Positions 36,401-46,368 of a stretch of DNA of 64,000 nucleotides are shown here, piece by piece. Under the pieces are notes generated by a model, which saw only the letters and a list, made by a program, of their open reading frames with translations, had not been told where the DNA came from and made no database searches. Source of the DNA: Sarcocystis neurona. Its lineage: Eukaryota; Apicomplexa; Conoidasida; Eucoccidiorida; Sarcocystidae. Numbering within the stretch: position 1 is the first letter of the stretch; the number at the start of each line of letters is the position of its first letter. The stretch is taken from the NCBI GenBank assembly GCA_000727475.1, contig KL647303.1:2217366-2281365 (forward strand), given 5' to 3'. The translations under genes and the position numbers were made by a program.

Positions 36401-39400
36401 TCTACATCCAGGTACGGAGGGCAACTACACAATATGTGCCTCACGTTTTCGCCCCTAGAGCAGAACTGGTGTTTTGTGTTTTCCCTGTTGCTTGTCTTCT
36501 TCTCTGTTTGCTCACCAGGAAGCAGTTCAGAATCATTCACTGGTGCTTCTCCACCTGAATGAAATGCCTTCGTCTGATAAGGTCTCGAAAGCCTTTTAGA
36601 CCTTTCACCCCACGCGTTCCCAACTCTTTCCTCCTTGGCTCCCCGGCTATCTCCGTTTCCAAGTCCACACTGGGTGTCGCTTACCGAACTGTGGCGCATT
36701 TTCCACGGGGAAGAGAATCCCGGCGGCTGTGTCTGCAAGTCCCCGTGCTTTGTTTTCTCCGTCTGACTTGGGATTTCGCTGTCTCTTCTGCGACCTGTGG
36801 ACACCAGTCGCTCCTCAAGAAGTTTATCTTCTATCTGTGAAGCGCTGCAGCTGCCGCTACTACGGCCCCCCGCGCTGCACGACTGCGGCAGCAGCTCTCC
36901 TGAAGGTATAACCTGTCGTCCTTGTACGCTTTGTCCTGCAAGTGTTGGTGCAAGACCTCCTGTTCTGTCACCCTCTTCGGCCGGCGTTACGCTGCTCCGG
37001 CTGCTATCCCTCTCTTCCTTGCAAGTGCGCTCTGCTGCGTGCTGTTGCTGCAATGTGAAGATTACCCGCTCCTGCTGCTGCGTGCTATCTGTTGTGTTTT
37101 GCCGCTGGTGCTGGCGTGACATGATGTGTATATGTGATGGCGGCTGCTGCCTTCCCTTGGGTTCGTCGCTTCCTTGCTGCAGCAATTCAGATGTCTCTCG
37201 CTTCACTGTTTCCGTGGATACTGTGGCAGCACACGCACTTTTATTTGCAGACGAAGAAACCAACACCGGGGGACCCTCCGCTGGGAGCCGGTAGACATCT
37301 CTCCACTCCATAGGTTCCTCTCCCTCTATTTCTACCCGAATAAGCTGCTCGACCTCTTCTATCTGCGCAACGCTCGACGCCGCACCTGAAAGATCCGTCG
37401 CGTCGGGAGCAGCAGGAGCAGCAGCAGTGGCGGCACTCTGCATGCTTCCAGCAGCTGCGGCATTGCCATTAAAACTCTTTCTAGCAGTAAAAGGAGGAAT
37501 TTCGTGGACAGTTTCGACGGAGACGGCTGCGCGCTCCGCTGCTGCTGCTGCATCCGTTTTGTTGCCAGAGACCTGTGGTGCTGCTCTTGCTGCTGCAGCG
37601 CAAATGTCGGTCCACGTGCCTTCTAAGTACTGCTTGCCGAGGACGTAGAAGAAGTCAGGAGGCACTGAGAGAGGCACCTGTCCTCCGGTTATAAAAGACA
37701 CGAGTCTTTTCAACGTGTGGATTTCCCTGTGCACCATTGACTCTGTTGTCACTTCTGAAGCGTCTCTGTCCTTCTCTTCTACACACAACACCAGCAGGAA
37801 CGGAAGAGAGAAACCAAGGTGAACAGAAGGAACACCAGGGAGGCGCAGGCAACAGTGGAGTAGGTGTCAGGAGCGCTGAAGGACGACGCACAGAGCCACA
37901 CACGAGCGAGCGCACGGATCTCTACAGTCTATTTGTTTACGTTAATGATAAATCTGTTTCAGCAGGTAGGCGGCTACAGGCGAATATCTCTCATCCTAGA
38001 TCAGACGCGAAAATAGATACGGGTACATACATATACATATATATATATATACACCTGCATATAGAGTACCTTCAGCGTACGTGTACACGGAGGCCTGGTT
38101 AGGCGGACGAATGTGGGGAGCGAGACTTAGACTGACACAGGAAAATACCTGCAGCTGGAACTTACGACTGGCACAGTAACAAGCAGGTATAACAGAACCC
38201 TAGGCAAACGGAAAGGGCAGGCAGTGTCGAGTGGTGGTGTGCGCGGGAACACTGAGAAACGCGGATGCGAACCCGGATGTTTACACGTATACGCGGACGT
38301 AGGTAGAAAGACACGTGCCCACTAATGGTGGGAAAAGAGCAGGGATTGGCTAAGGTAAAGGTACAGATCCGTGAAGATACAAACTCATGTGATCGGGACT
38401 TCGCAAAGATAATTTCGTAGCCCGTCCTGCCTACACAAAGAAAGGTGTATTTATGTGCAGAGAGATATTCGGGCAGGCACAACTGTGATAGAAGCAGGTA
38501 GCTGCAGCCGTGTGGCTCCGGTGTGTATACAAATGGAAGTCTCGACTTCATCTGTGTGGTACATAGCATTAGGGGTGGACAAAGTTCCTCGCAGGATAGA
38601 AACGACGACAGATTCGTCTTCATAAAAGCACCTGGGTACAAAATTATGCCATAGGATACAGGGGATCAAGAAAAAATATGGAGACAAGTGCATCGCTGCA
38701 TATACGACGGGACGGACATGTGGGAGGGTACCACGACCACAAAAAGCTCTTCCCCAGGGACGAAGCCCTGTGCTGCTCCAGCGTCAACAACAGCAGCAGC
38801 AATAGTTCTTCTGCGCCACACGCCTAACGGCCCAGCAACCTCCGTTCTCTGTTCTGTGCCGACGGAGCAGCAGATTTACAAGGTTCAGGCACTTGCGAAT
38901 CTGCAGCTGCATCCAGGTGTGAGTACACATAAGAAACCGCGTTTGTCGCCGTTGTATTCATACGTTCATGTAATCTTGGGCGGGTTCACATCTAGATCCT
39001 CCAGGTGTATGTTTTGCCGGCACGCAGTGTAGTGTGGCGGTGCGCTACACACAGACTGCATACACACACTCTCGTACATGTGTACACAGATATATATATA
39101 TATATATACACGTATGAGAGAACGCAGTCAAAACACTTAGAAATGTAGTGCATGCCATTGTATACGCCTCCCTCACCTTGTGAATGAGGCAGGAATTCTA
39201 CGCAGTAACACTGAAGCACCTTCTGTAGGGCTTCCTGCGTACTGGCGAGCTGGATTTTGAGGCTTTCCACTTGTTCGCGTTCTGTAGAACTGCATTTTCT
39301 TCGCAGTCGTTTCTGGCCCGTTGAGTTCCCCTTTTTTGTCGCGTTTGTTGCCGTAGGTCCGGCCGCTGCAGCTGCCTTCTTCTTTGCAGCTGGTCGAGCA

Positions 39401-39636
39401 CCTGCTATGCTGTTCCCTTCGCGCTTCTTCCTTTTTTCCGTTTTAGCCCGCTTCTGCGCTGTTGCTGTCCCTGCCTTCTTGTTTGCCGATGACTTTGTCC
39501 GATTGCCGCGTCGTCGTTCCTTCTTAGGGCCTGTCTGGATGAAAATGTCCAAATTTTCGTCGTCGCTGGACACTGGTAGGTCCGTTTTGCTTGCTTCGGG
39601 CTTGGGCTGCGCGTCCCGCCCTGTACGCGGTTCCAT
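26169..39636 (-). CDS. large multi-exon gene for a low-complexity protein of unknown function (~1,770 aa model)
   Basis: Proposed exons, minus strand: 39636-39177, 37778-36336, 35680-35481, 34109-32755, 31289-31070 (or part), 30880-30563, 27485-26169. Phases agree for exons 1-2 (G+AA), 2-3 (G+CA), 3-4 (phase 0), 4-5 (AG+1 base) and 6-7 (phase 0). The 5-6 junction is unresolved, so exons 6-7 could be a separate gene. The N-terminus is very basic (Lys/Arg-rich, nuclear-localisation-like). It is followed by a coiled-coil-like segment and a compact conserved-looking block, IHTLKRLVSFITGG...PPDFFYVLGKQYLEG, at the start of exon 2. The remainder is Ala/Gln/Ser/Pro-rich with Pro runs, typical of coccidian regulatory proteins. 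No enzyme motif seen. Introns (0.65-3.1 kb) carry TA and GT microsatellites. A nuclear or chromatin role is a guess from composition only. Confidence 0.55.
27997..28012. repeat. (TA)n microsatellite in intron
   Basis: Alternating TA run within the 3.1-kb intron between exons 6 and 7 of the large gene. The same intron also has a GT run at 28539-28561 and a trinucleotide-rich (CTA/CTG) tract near 29600-29680. Confidence 0.85.
28539..28561. repeat. (GT)n microsatellite in intron
   Basis: About 11 GT units with one CG interruption, in the same long intron. Confidence 0.85.
30295..30316. repeat. (TA)n microsatellite in intron
   Basis: An ATGTATATATATATATATAC-type run immediately downstream of exon 6 in the transcript sense; flanking sequence to 30480 is rich in ATACG/TATA. 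Confidence 0.85.
30563..30880 (-). CDS. exon 6 of the large gene (or first visible exon of a second gene)
   Basis: A long pyrimidine tract precedes gactgacag-type acceptor ctctgacag|CACGCA (30881/30880). The donor is CCCGGGAG|GTGGGA (30563/30562), phase 0. The 106 codons include PAGDTAGGGYDEAAAAALG and TYDVFKTAAVQAVLLAHARE. Joining to exon 7 gives a natural sequence, LLAHARE-VFVPVFWNEDG. An ATG at 30862 lies inside and could serve as a start if this is a separate gene. Confidence 0.5.
31070..31289 (-). CDS. possible exon 5 (or terminal exon) of the large gene
   Basis: The acceptor cttaagtag|GTACGT (31290/31289) or cttaag|TAG (31293/31292) gives the one base needed by exon 4. The frame reads YVCISPTPKFSPAG, then SVKCSLAQDNLISDLF, and runs to TAG at 31070. 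Unlike its neighbours it is not low-complexity. If the stop is real, the gene ends here and exons 6-7 form another gene. If not, an internal donor such as TTCTG|GTTTGT must be used, and none fits exon 6 phase well. Confidence 0.35.
32755..34109 (-). CDS. exon 4 of the large gene
   Basis: Acceptor cttcctgag|GCTGCG at 34110/34109 (phase 0), donor AGCAGCAG|GTGTGG at 32755/32754 (phase 2). It encodes 451 codons rich in Ala, Pro, Ser and Gly with proline runs (LPPPPPSPASPIP), an Ala8 run, and a basic end (KMWRRRRNG). Codon use (GCA, CAG, CCT) is like the other exons. The opposite strand is also open over several hundred bases as a shadow of the triplet bias. Confidence 0.65.
34167..34224. repeat. 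TA-rich imperfect microsatellite in intron
   Basis: Alternating TATATG/TATACA units just upstream of exon 4 (minus sense), replacing the usual pyrimidine tract except for the last ~35 bases before the acceptor. Confidence 0.85.
35481..35680 (-). CDS. exon 3 of the large gene
   Basis: A strong pyrimidine tract ends at cttgccgcag|CAGTCG (35681/35680), and the donor is CGGAAG|GTGAGA (35481/35480). The exon is 200 nt: two bases completing a codon, then 66 codons, including PRKQQPQPQFASPAL and ending EKQQLMRK. An alternative acceptor three bases downstream (cagcag|TCG) keeps the same phase. Confidence 0.6.
36336..37778 (-). CDS. exon 2 of the large gene
   Basis: The acceptor ttgtgtgtag|AAGAGAAGG (37779/37778) supplies AA to complete the Glu codon left by exon 1. 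About 25 residues in comes the most conserved-looking block of the gene (REIHTLKRLVSFITGG, then PPDFFYVLGKQYLEGTW). A 400-residue low-complexity region of Ala, Gln, Ser and Glu follows. The preferred donor is ACGGCAG|GTGTGA at 36336/36335 (phase 1), which matches exon 3; an alternative GAAAAC|GTGAGG at 36445 would be phase 0 and would not fit exon 3. Confidence 0.65.
38035..38051. repeat. (TA)n microsatellite in intron
   Basis: Alternating AT run in the intron between exons 1 and 2 of the large gene. A second run lies at 39090-39109 in the same intron, close to the exon 1 donor. Confidence 0.85.
39090..39109. repeat. (TA)n microsatellite in intron
   Basis: Ten TA units about 70 bases downstream of the exon 1 donor of the large gene. 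Confidence 0.9.
39177..39636 (-). CDS. exon 1 of the large gene (basic N-terminus)
   Basis: The start ATG at 39636 gives MEPRTGRDAQPKPEAS. Dense Lys/Arg clusters follow (KKERRRGNRTK, KRAKTEKRKKRE, AKKKAAAAAG), consistent with nuclear or nucleolar targeting, then a heptad-like stretch EQVESLKIQLASTQEALQ. The donor is CACAAG|GTGAGG at 39177/39176, phase 1. The open frame continues upstream to 39843, but the Lys-poor, hydrophobic upstream part looks untranslated; the chosen Met is the first one followed by coding-like composition. Confidence 0.65.
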
Positions 39637-41761
39637 GGTGCAAGATAAAGAAGAAACACCCCTTTCAGCGGCCGCAGTGGAAAGTACTAGCACGGAACAG
39701 GCAAGGTCTGCACTAGTAGTAGCGGCTGTACAGAGTACGAAGGCGTACGGAGTGCCCGAGTGTCTATGCGTCGTGAGGATAATAGTTAAATTCCAGCTAT
39801 CGACACACCGTATCGTGCACAACGCACGTAGGCACGTACACATGATACATCGATAAAGGGAGAGACTATTACTTCATGAGAACTTTTGCGAAGACAGACA
39901 AGACCACCGCTCCTGCTACTGCATTAGTTGCGACAGCAACCTGGTGCACGTAGTAGTCTACCGGCGGCAAGACTGCGTACACAAATCGGACGCTTCTGGT
40001 TCGAACGGTGGCACCAGAGGCCTCTGCAGCAAGGAACAGACATATACAGAGACGTTCTACGGGATATACGAATTTCCCTATTCCACTGGGTTAAACGAAG
40101 AAGAAAATCTGGAGCAGCTGTAGACAATCGGGCAACCACTGTTGATCGTGAAAACTGCACTATCCCTCCTACACCTGTATATCTCGCTCTCTTCCCCAAC
40201 CAGCCAACCTGGGAGAGAAGCCGAATAAAAACATTCGTAGTTAATAAACGGTCAGAAAGACATGAATTCCGGGGGGTATCAAACGTCGAAGAAACAAGGT
40301 AAAGAGTCGGAAGAGGGTTGCACAACGACAGGATCGTCAAATTACATGATGAATGGAAGAAACACCTGATGTGCAGCATGGAAGCATATCGAGGGAGAAA
40401 AAGCACCTTTCCGCTACATATTTGTAGACGCACGTGACACCGGCAGAGGGGCATGTGACACTTCTGACTATGGCGCACTGATGACAATTCACGGAGGAGG
40501 GAAGAAGCAGCATTGAACAGCGTTTAATACTACTTCAGGGGAGATTAAATGATCCCGACTCCACTGCAGGAGGAGCGGGAAGGCCGATCGCACACACCGA
40601 AGGGGAGAACCCGCAAACGGAGAGCCCGCAACGGAAATCGAGCCTGTACGCTTACGCAGCTTGTAGATCTGCGCTGCAACCGCATCTGATACTGCATCCG
40701 TCGAAGTTACATGAGAATCTGCACAACCCTGTGCTGCCACGTCTCCCAGTGCTTCCTTCTCGGGTCATTCTAATTTTTCTCTTCCAAGTAACACGACGTG
40801 CGACGGCTTAGTAGCAAAAGTCGCTGGATTTGTTCCAGTCTGTGTTGCTTCAGCTCCCAAAGATAGTCTGTAATACTGATGGAGAGTCCTCACAAACGTG
40901 ACACGTAGCTTGTACTACTTTTTCGTGTAGCGCTGCCTCACACTTTTTCGGGCGGGCTGCGTTGTTAAAAAATCTGCAGGGTGGAAGTAAAGACGAAAGG
41001 AAACGGGAGGCGAATACGCGTATTTTGTTGTCTTCTGTGCGGTCGCCAGCGGGGCTACGCGCTTGCGTTCGGCTAGCGGCACGTGGGCGCCGCGCGGTAG
41101 CTAGCTCTGTCACGGGACCGGCGAACAAGCACAAATAGGCAAGTGCCAAATTCCTCAGAGGACTGTAAACGTGGATTGCAGCGCGGTAATCAGCGTTTTC
41201 GACCCCTGCAGTAATGCGTAGTCTGTTGAAGCGGGCCCATTTAGGTGAACAAAGGGGTTTACCGGTAAAACTGGACCTACCTTACAAACCTTAAAGCAGC
41301 AGATGTACCTCGCCCGCAAACGGTAACTTGACGAGCTCGCGTCTCAGAATGAAGACAAGAGGGGCCCAGGAAAAAGACAAATATTTAAAGTCGCGTAAGG
41401 ACGTCAACAGACGTTAACATCTTGCTCTAACAAACTTTCGTAGCCGACACACACGGACCACAAGTTCAAGCAGTGTCACCAATTAGTTAGTTACCGCATC
41501 GCAAGTAACTCACAGCCAATCATCTCAATAAACACCACCGTCCGTAGACATGGTTATAGACATTGACTCCACAATCGTCAGTTTAGGGCAGCGTCAAAGC
41601 TGCGAGTTGAACCGTGTCTGCCCCTTCCTGTGCGCTGAGGTGTGTCCTTCAGATTTTGGCAGAGAAAGGAATCTTTTGCAGAGTTGCACCAGCCACCTGC
41701 CAGATCTCTGTCGCCGGTGATTGAGAGCTAAATTCGGCAGGGGTGCAAGAAAGTGTCGGAA

Positions 41762-41785
41762 GTGTGTGTGTGTGTGTGTGTGTGT
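41762..41785. repeat. (GT)12 microsatellite
   Basis: Twelve uninterrupted GT units, the longest pure dinucleotide run in the window. Confidence 0.95.
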
Positions 41786-43731
41786 TCTGCGTCTACCCAC
41801 ACACGAAAGATGTACCTTTGCCAAGGACTTGTACTAATCGAAGCCAGTGTTGTGCAGAGTCGAAAAGTAGGGGGGAGAATTGTGCTGATAGCTGAGGAAC
41901 CTGACCAAGTTGGAAGGGGTAGCATTAGGTGGAACAGTGACAGTATTTTTGTTTCAGTAGACGCGATGTAGATTAGTCAGGAGCAGAAATGCGCGGTAAG
42001 GGGGATACTGGCTAGGTGCTGTGCGTAGGTATTGTCTAGCTCAGGTACAGGACGAGTGGAAGCTGGGAAAGGTACGCAGTAAAGGAACGACAGAACACGG
42101 AGAGCCGCACAGTGCAGTAGAAGATGCTTTGCGGCTGGAGTTTCCCCTACTTGATTCCAGTATAGAAAAGAGGAGGGCTCCTCGAGAGACAGAGAAGGTG
42201 TTGCTTGCCTTGCCGTCGTTTTCCGTCGTTCGAACGGATTCTTACTTGCACGTTGAACCCGAGGTAGAGAGACATCTCAGGGAAAACTTCGCTTCCCGGT
42301 CCCTCCCCTGTGTAATCCTAGGTGTTGTCGTCTCCTACCCCTCAGAAAGTGAGAGGCGGAACAACTGCATGGGAAAGAGACGGCTCCAGTACGCCAGAGA
42401 CTGAATCCCCACTGTCACGCATATATGTGTGCGCCGCTCCGATTTCAGGAGCCCCAAGAATTATCACGACTGAAGGCATTTGTCACGAAGCGGACGCTGG
42501 TGTTCTGACTGGCTATTGCCTCCTCCTATATACAAACACTCCCTTCTGTCGTATTTCCAAGTCGGTTGAGCTTTGAGGTCCTATGTACGTACGTCTACGT
42601 AGAGGTGTCCAGTCGCTTCGCTCAGTTAATCCCGCACGTCGTAGCTTGTGCAAACGTGTCGTGGTGACGTCGAGTCTGAAATCGCAGCTGCACGGTGGCT
42701 GCTGATGGGTCTCATGAAAATGTGTCTCTGCTGCTCGCTAAGAAGACAACGTCGTCTGACACTCGTCAGGTGCACAGCCTGTTGAGTCTGGCAGAAAAGA
42801 TTGACACATGCAGGGCACCAAGCACAGGGTGACAAGTGCTCCTTCCGCTGTTGCGCAGCTGCGCTGCGGCTGGACTCGTTCCTTCACTTTCAATAAATCT
42901 TGCACACCGTGCTTACAGGGGAAGGAGAAGCGCGGGTTTCGCGAACTGCTGTTTCAGAGCGCAGTGCAATGCTCTGAACGATAGACATATACATGTCGGG
43001 ACGACGCACAGTAGAAACCTTGGTGAAGATCTCGTGCCGCAGAATTAAACATATATTTTGCAGGAGGTTCCTGGGTGCGCGATGCGTACCGGATACCACA
43101 TACATGCTTAGGACTTATGTCGACTTCGATGATGCATTCTACCTTCCGGCTACGACTACACACATGTATAATGCACATATGTGTACACGAATAGCTCAAA
43201 GGGCCCCCTATTTAGAAAACGCTCACCGAGACTGTGGATAAACATGACTTATTGCATCCCGTCCTCCCTGCGTGATTCATATCTAGTGATGTGCGTGTCT
43301 GGGTGAATGTGACATGTGCGCGTGGAAGCAGACGCAGACGACAGAAAGTCAGTATACACGGACTACCTTGGAAACACGCGTGGAGACAAGCCGCCTCTTT
43401 ACTAAGTTTGCCGACCTGCGAAGGTCACCTGTACTGTGTGACGTTTTCTACTTCTCGTTTGCACGATGCTCATGTAGTCAACGGCGTATGTTTGCACCGC
43501 AGCCTGGATAGTAGCCCTCGAAATTCGGCCTACAATACGTTGCTGTGTGACAAGGATACAGGAACTGACTACGCATAACGTCTCTCGTGCTTCTGGACAC
43601 GGTAGAGATACCAGGTTTTATCATCCTGGCTTACCCACTCTTGTGGCTAACATGTTTCGCATGGTTGCAGCGGAAACATATTGTGAATCTGCACCTGCGT
43701 CCACACACGCATTTACGGTGTACGGATTTAC

Positions 43732-43797
43732 GTATATATATATATACATATAAATGTATATATATATACGCATGTGTATGTGTATATATATATATTG
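43732..43797. repeat. compound (TA)n/TATG microsatellite
   Basis: Three TA runs separated by CATATAAATG and CGCATGTGTATG, in non-coding sequence. Confidence 0.85.
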
Positions 43798-44287
43798 ACA
43801 GTGCAGAATCTGTACCTGCCTTGTGTCGCTGTCCCATACGTGTATGCATCCCCTTTGTCCACTCTGGTTGACAATATTTGCTGGTATGTATATGACCTGT
43901 TCTGCACCCCTTCAAGCTAGATAGTTGAGTACATAAATTACAATATATTACTATACGTACAGTGTAAAATTTGATCTGCCACGTGTCGCAGTGCTGCATT
44001 ATATCTACCACCTCTGTCCATTCTGGTCATATTTGCTAGCGTATGGGTGACGGGTTTCGCGTCCTACCATGGTGAACAGGGGGGCGCATCAATTTGTATT
44101 CGTAATCCACGTGGCTAGTCCTGAACTGCTATAAGACTGACATGTTGCAACGGCCTACACTTGCTTCGGCCGACAACAATCTTAGTAGCTGCATGCATAT
44201 GTTTGCACGAATACATGTATATGCATATGCGTATATTTGTGTAGGTGGCTTGACTGATGGCACATCGTCCGTCGTCACAAACTTAGC

Positions 44288-44539
44288 GTGAAGGATTGCT
44301 TCTTTTCTGACATCCGACACCCAGCGAAGCTTCTGCTTCCTGGTAGTCTACTCGGCGTGACGCCCGTCTTCGTAAGGAAATGTGACGGAGGCATACCTGC
44401 AAAGTATTTTACGTGTTCTTTTGTTCTACAAAGTTCGTGTACCGAACATTTCCTTCCAGCCCTTTTCGAAATGTGCCTTGACCTGTCGTACGCCATTATC
44501 CTATATTGGTCGGTCAGTGACAATTATCCTCCATGCTGA
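44288..44539 (+). pseudogene. reverse transcriptase N-terminal fragment (Ty3/gypsy-like relic)
   Basis: The 83-codon frame has KDCFFSDIRHPAKLLL, then VTPVFVRKCDGG, then LPALFEMCLDLSYA. Order and spacing follow the start of gypsy reverse transcriptases: an IRPSxSP segment, the APVLFVRKKDGG strand, then PLPxIxxxLDxLxGA. The Asp-Tyr-Arg segment normally between is replaced (TCSFVLQSS) and the frame ends before the SxxDLxSGY block, so it is a truncated, mutated copy. It runs directly into a 134-bp tandem repeat. This is the clearest of the reverse transcriptase-like pieces, though still a by-eye match. Confidence 0.48.
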
Positions 44540-44800
44540 CCGACTGTCTTCAAGCGTGTGTGATGGAGTAGTACTGCCGCATTGACACACCAACAGGTAC
44601 AGCAAGGTTTAACTTAAGCTTGTGCTGATAGCTTCAGACTACGGGTGGCCTGACTTTTCCATCCCTATGCTGACCGACTGTCGTCAAGCGTGTGTGATGG
44701 ACTCGTACTGCCGCATCTATACACTAACAGGTACAGCAAGCGTTAGCTTAAGTTTGTGCTGGTAGCTTCAGACTATAGGTGTCCTGACTTTTCCACCACG
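44533..44800. repeat. two-copy 134-bp tandem repeat
   Basis: Copy 1 is 44533-44666 and copy 2 44667-44800. They share ATGCTGACCGACTGTC, CAAGCGTGTGTGATGGA, AACAGGTACAGCAAG and CCTGACTTTTCCA blocks, with roughly 10% substitutions. No open frame is conserved across both, so it is probably a non-coding segmental duplication. Confidence 0.9.
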
Positions 44801-45430
44801 GGTACTCGGGAGGTCCCGAAGAGCACCCTTGCATATACGGAAATTAAATGTGCTAAAGCGTATGCTGTCCGGCACTCTTACAGGAAGTAGGCTGCGACTG
44901 TAGAGTGGCAAAGGTGCCCGACAAACGGACACCCGAAAAGTAAGCTGAATGTATTGAGATTGTGCCTTGTTCTTGTTGCCTCTTCACGAGATGGCAGTTG
45001 CAGTGAAGTATCTTGTGTGCTTGTCAAAAAAACAAATTGCGCCTCGGTAGGAAAGACTGTGAAATCGATTCTTTGCACCGATTCGATGTTCACGACCTTG
45101 GCAGTAAACAGGTCTCGTTGTGAACAAACCACCCCTCGTTAGCAGATAGAATACGTAGATTCTAATGTTTCTATCCACTCAACGTCCACGTGCTTTCAAA
45201 ACTACACTGTTGCTTGTCGTTGACGGCCTCTGTCTACGTGCCTTTATTTATGAGGGTAACGACACATTTTGACGGAGTTCCCCTGCAACGAAGTAAATGC
45301 AGAGTATCTCGCGGGAGGATCGAGAAGCGCCGTCTATACGTGCAGAACACTTCCCGTTCGTCATTGACCAGGGAAGGTCGTCACCCAAAGAGATAGAAAT
45401 ACGCTCTCTCTCTCCATATATCTATATATA
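44801..45430. other. non-coding, contains TA microsatellite 45418-45437
   Basis: The plus frame beginning 45297 (SISREDREAPSIRAEHF...) is open to the TA run but lacks a usable donor. No supported gene. Confidence 0.4.
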
Positions 45431-45437
45431 TATATAC

Positions 45438-46368
45438 AGGATTCTCAGTTGTCAGCGGGGTGCGGGCCCCTATTGCTGCGGAACCTGGCGGCGCCCACCG
45501 ATGGATTCTCCTCGTCCCCGGTGCTGCTGCGGGTGCCGCTCTGCTCCTGGTGGTGCTGCTACGCTGCATCGCCTGGTGGCACTGCCCTCCCATGCTCCAG
45601 CATCTCCGTTCTGCGTTTTCTCTGCGCTGTAGGCTTCACTTTTTTCCGTTACCGATTCCGACGAATCTTTCCATCTACGGGTGCCCTCTACGTCGCCGTC
45701 GAAATGGTAAGCAATCTTCTACCGTCAGGCTCTGCCGAAGGCGATCTGCTGCAGCTGGGGTCGTGGAACGCGGATGGACATCCCCTTGCACTTTTTTTTC
45801 CCCGCTGGTCTGGTTTACGTATATATCTTCGTTTCCGTCTCTGTTTGTTTCGTCTTGTCTTCTCTTTCAACGAGTGTGGGGTATCAGCGGTAACTCTGCC
45901 TTCGGATGCATTTACAGAAGTGCTGCCGGTGGGGACCGCAGCAGCGTTGCCGCATGCGAATACGTAGAAGGGAAAGGTATAGTAAAAATCAGCCTGCGGC
46001 TTGTGGAAGATCCCTTTCACAAACAGATGAAGGAAAGTTACTGCAGGAATTACGGGAGTTATGCTTACAAAGAAGAGCGCATTTGTGGGCGTACATCAGG
46101 TTTGGCCGTGCCCGCCCGTAAAAAAGGCGGGAGCTGCCTGCATGTCGATGACCACTCTGCACATAGAATTTCTGTAGTTCGATGGGGTGTATCCACCCCC
46201 AGCTACAGGACGTACACGCAAGCGGAGGAGAAGCATCCGCAACACTTGTGGCCAGACGTTTCGAGTGCGTTTGTCCAGAAACGACAGCGAAATCGTGTGG
46301 AGAATACAAAGGCTCCTCTCGCAGTTTTGTGCGTGTCTCGTCCAGCAGGGGGTTGGGTGCGCTGGTAG
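45438..46368 (+). CDS. tentative multi-exon gene with one membrane segment
   Basis: A GAAATG|GTAAGC donor (45706/45707) and an atttacag|AAGTGC acceptor (45917/45918) define a likely 211-nt intron. The first exon is open in two frames. One has a clear 20-25 residue hydrophobic helix (VPGAAAGAALLLVVLLRCIAWW) between basic flanks and would end soon after the splice (EVLPVGTAAALPHANT, stop). The other joins to a basic stretch (RMRIRRRERYSK, then LLQELRELCLQRRAHLW). That could continue through a second donor ATCAG|GTTTGG and ctacag|GACG acceptor to EEKHPQHLWPDVSS, ending at 46368. No ATG start is visible in the first exon, so an upstream exon would be needed. No family recognised; the correct frame is undecided. 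Confidence 0.28.

Larger units (their letters stand above)
39637..44287. other. upstream flank of the large gene and gene-poor DNA
   Basis: The first few hundred bases must hold the promoter and leader of the minus-strand gene. The frames 39924-40487 and 40489-40740 (minus) are open but unrecognised and lack good splice context. A (GT)12 tract sits at 41762-41785 and TA-rich runs at 43732-43797. The 127-codon plus frame 42021-42404 has no recognised motif. Confidence 0.45.

Noticed and set aside
38688..39032. Plus-strand frame with TEQQIYKVQALANLQLHPG followed by a donor-like GTGTGAG
   Set aside because: It looks protein-like for about 60 residues, but it lies in an intron of the minus-strand gene and has no partner exon or upstream acceptor that I could find.
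39990..40005. GGTTCGAAC, resembling a tRNA T-arm
   Set aside because: No acceptor stem, D-arm or anticodon arm could be built at the right distances on either strand. The same motif at 14845 is part of a palindrome.
43110..43150. YVDFDDAFY in a plus frame, reminiscent of a reverse transcriptase YxDD box
   Set aside because: The spacing of the Asp residues is wrong and none of the neighbouring reverse transcriptase motifs is present.
45297..45440. Plus frame SISREDREAPSIRAEHF upstream of the tentative membrane-protein gene
   Set aside because: It runs into a TA microsatellite without a usable donor.
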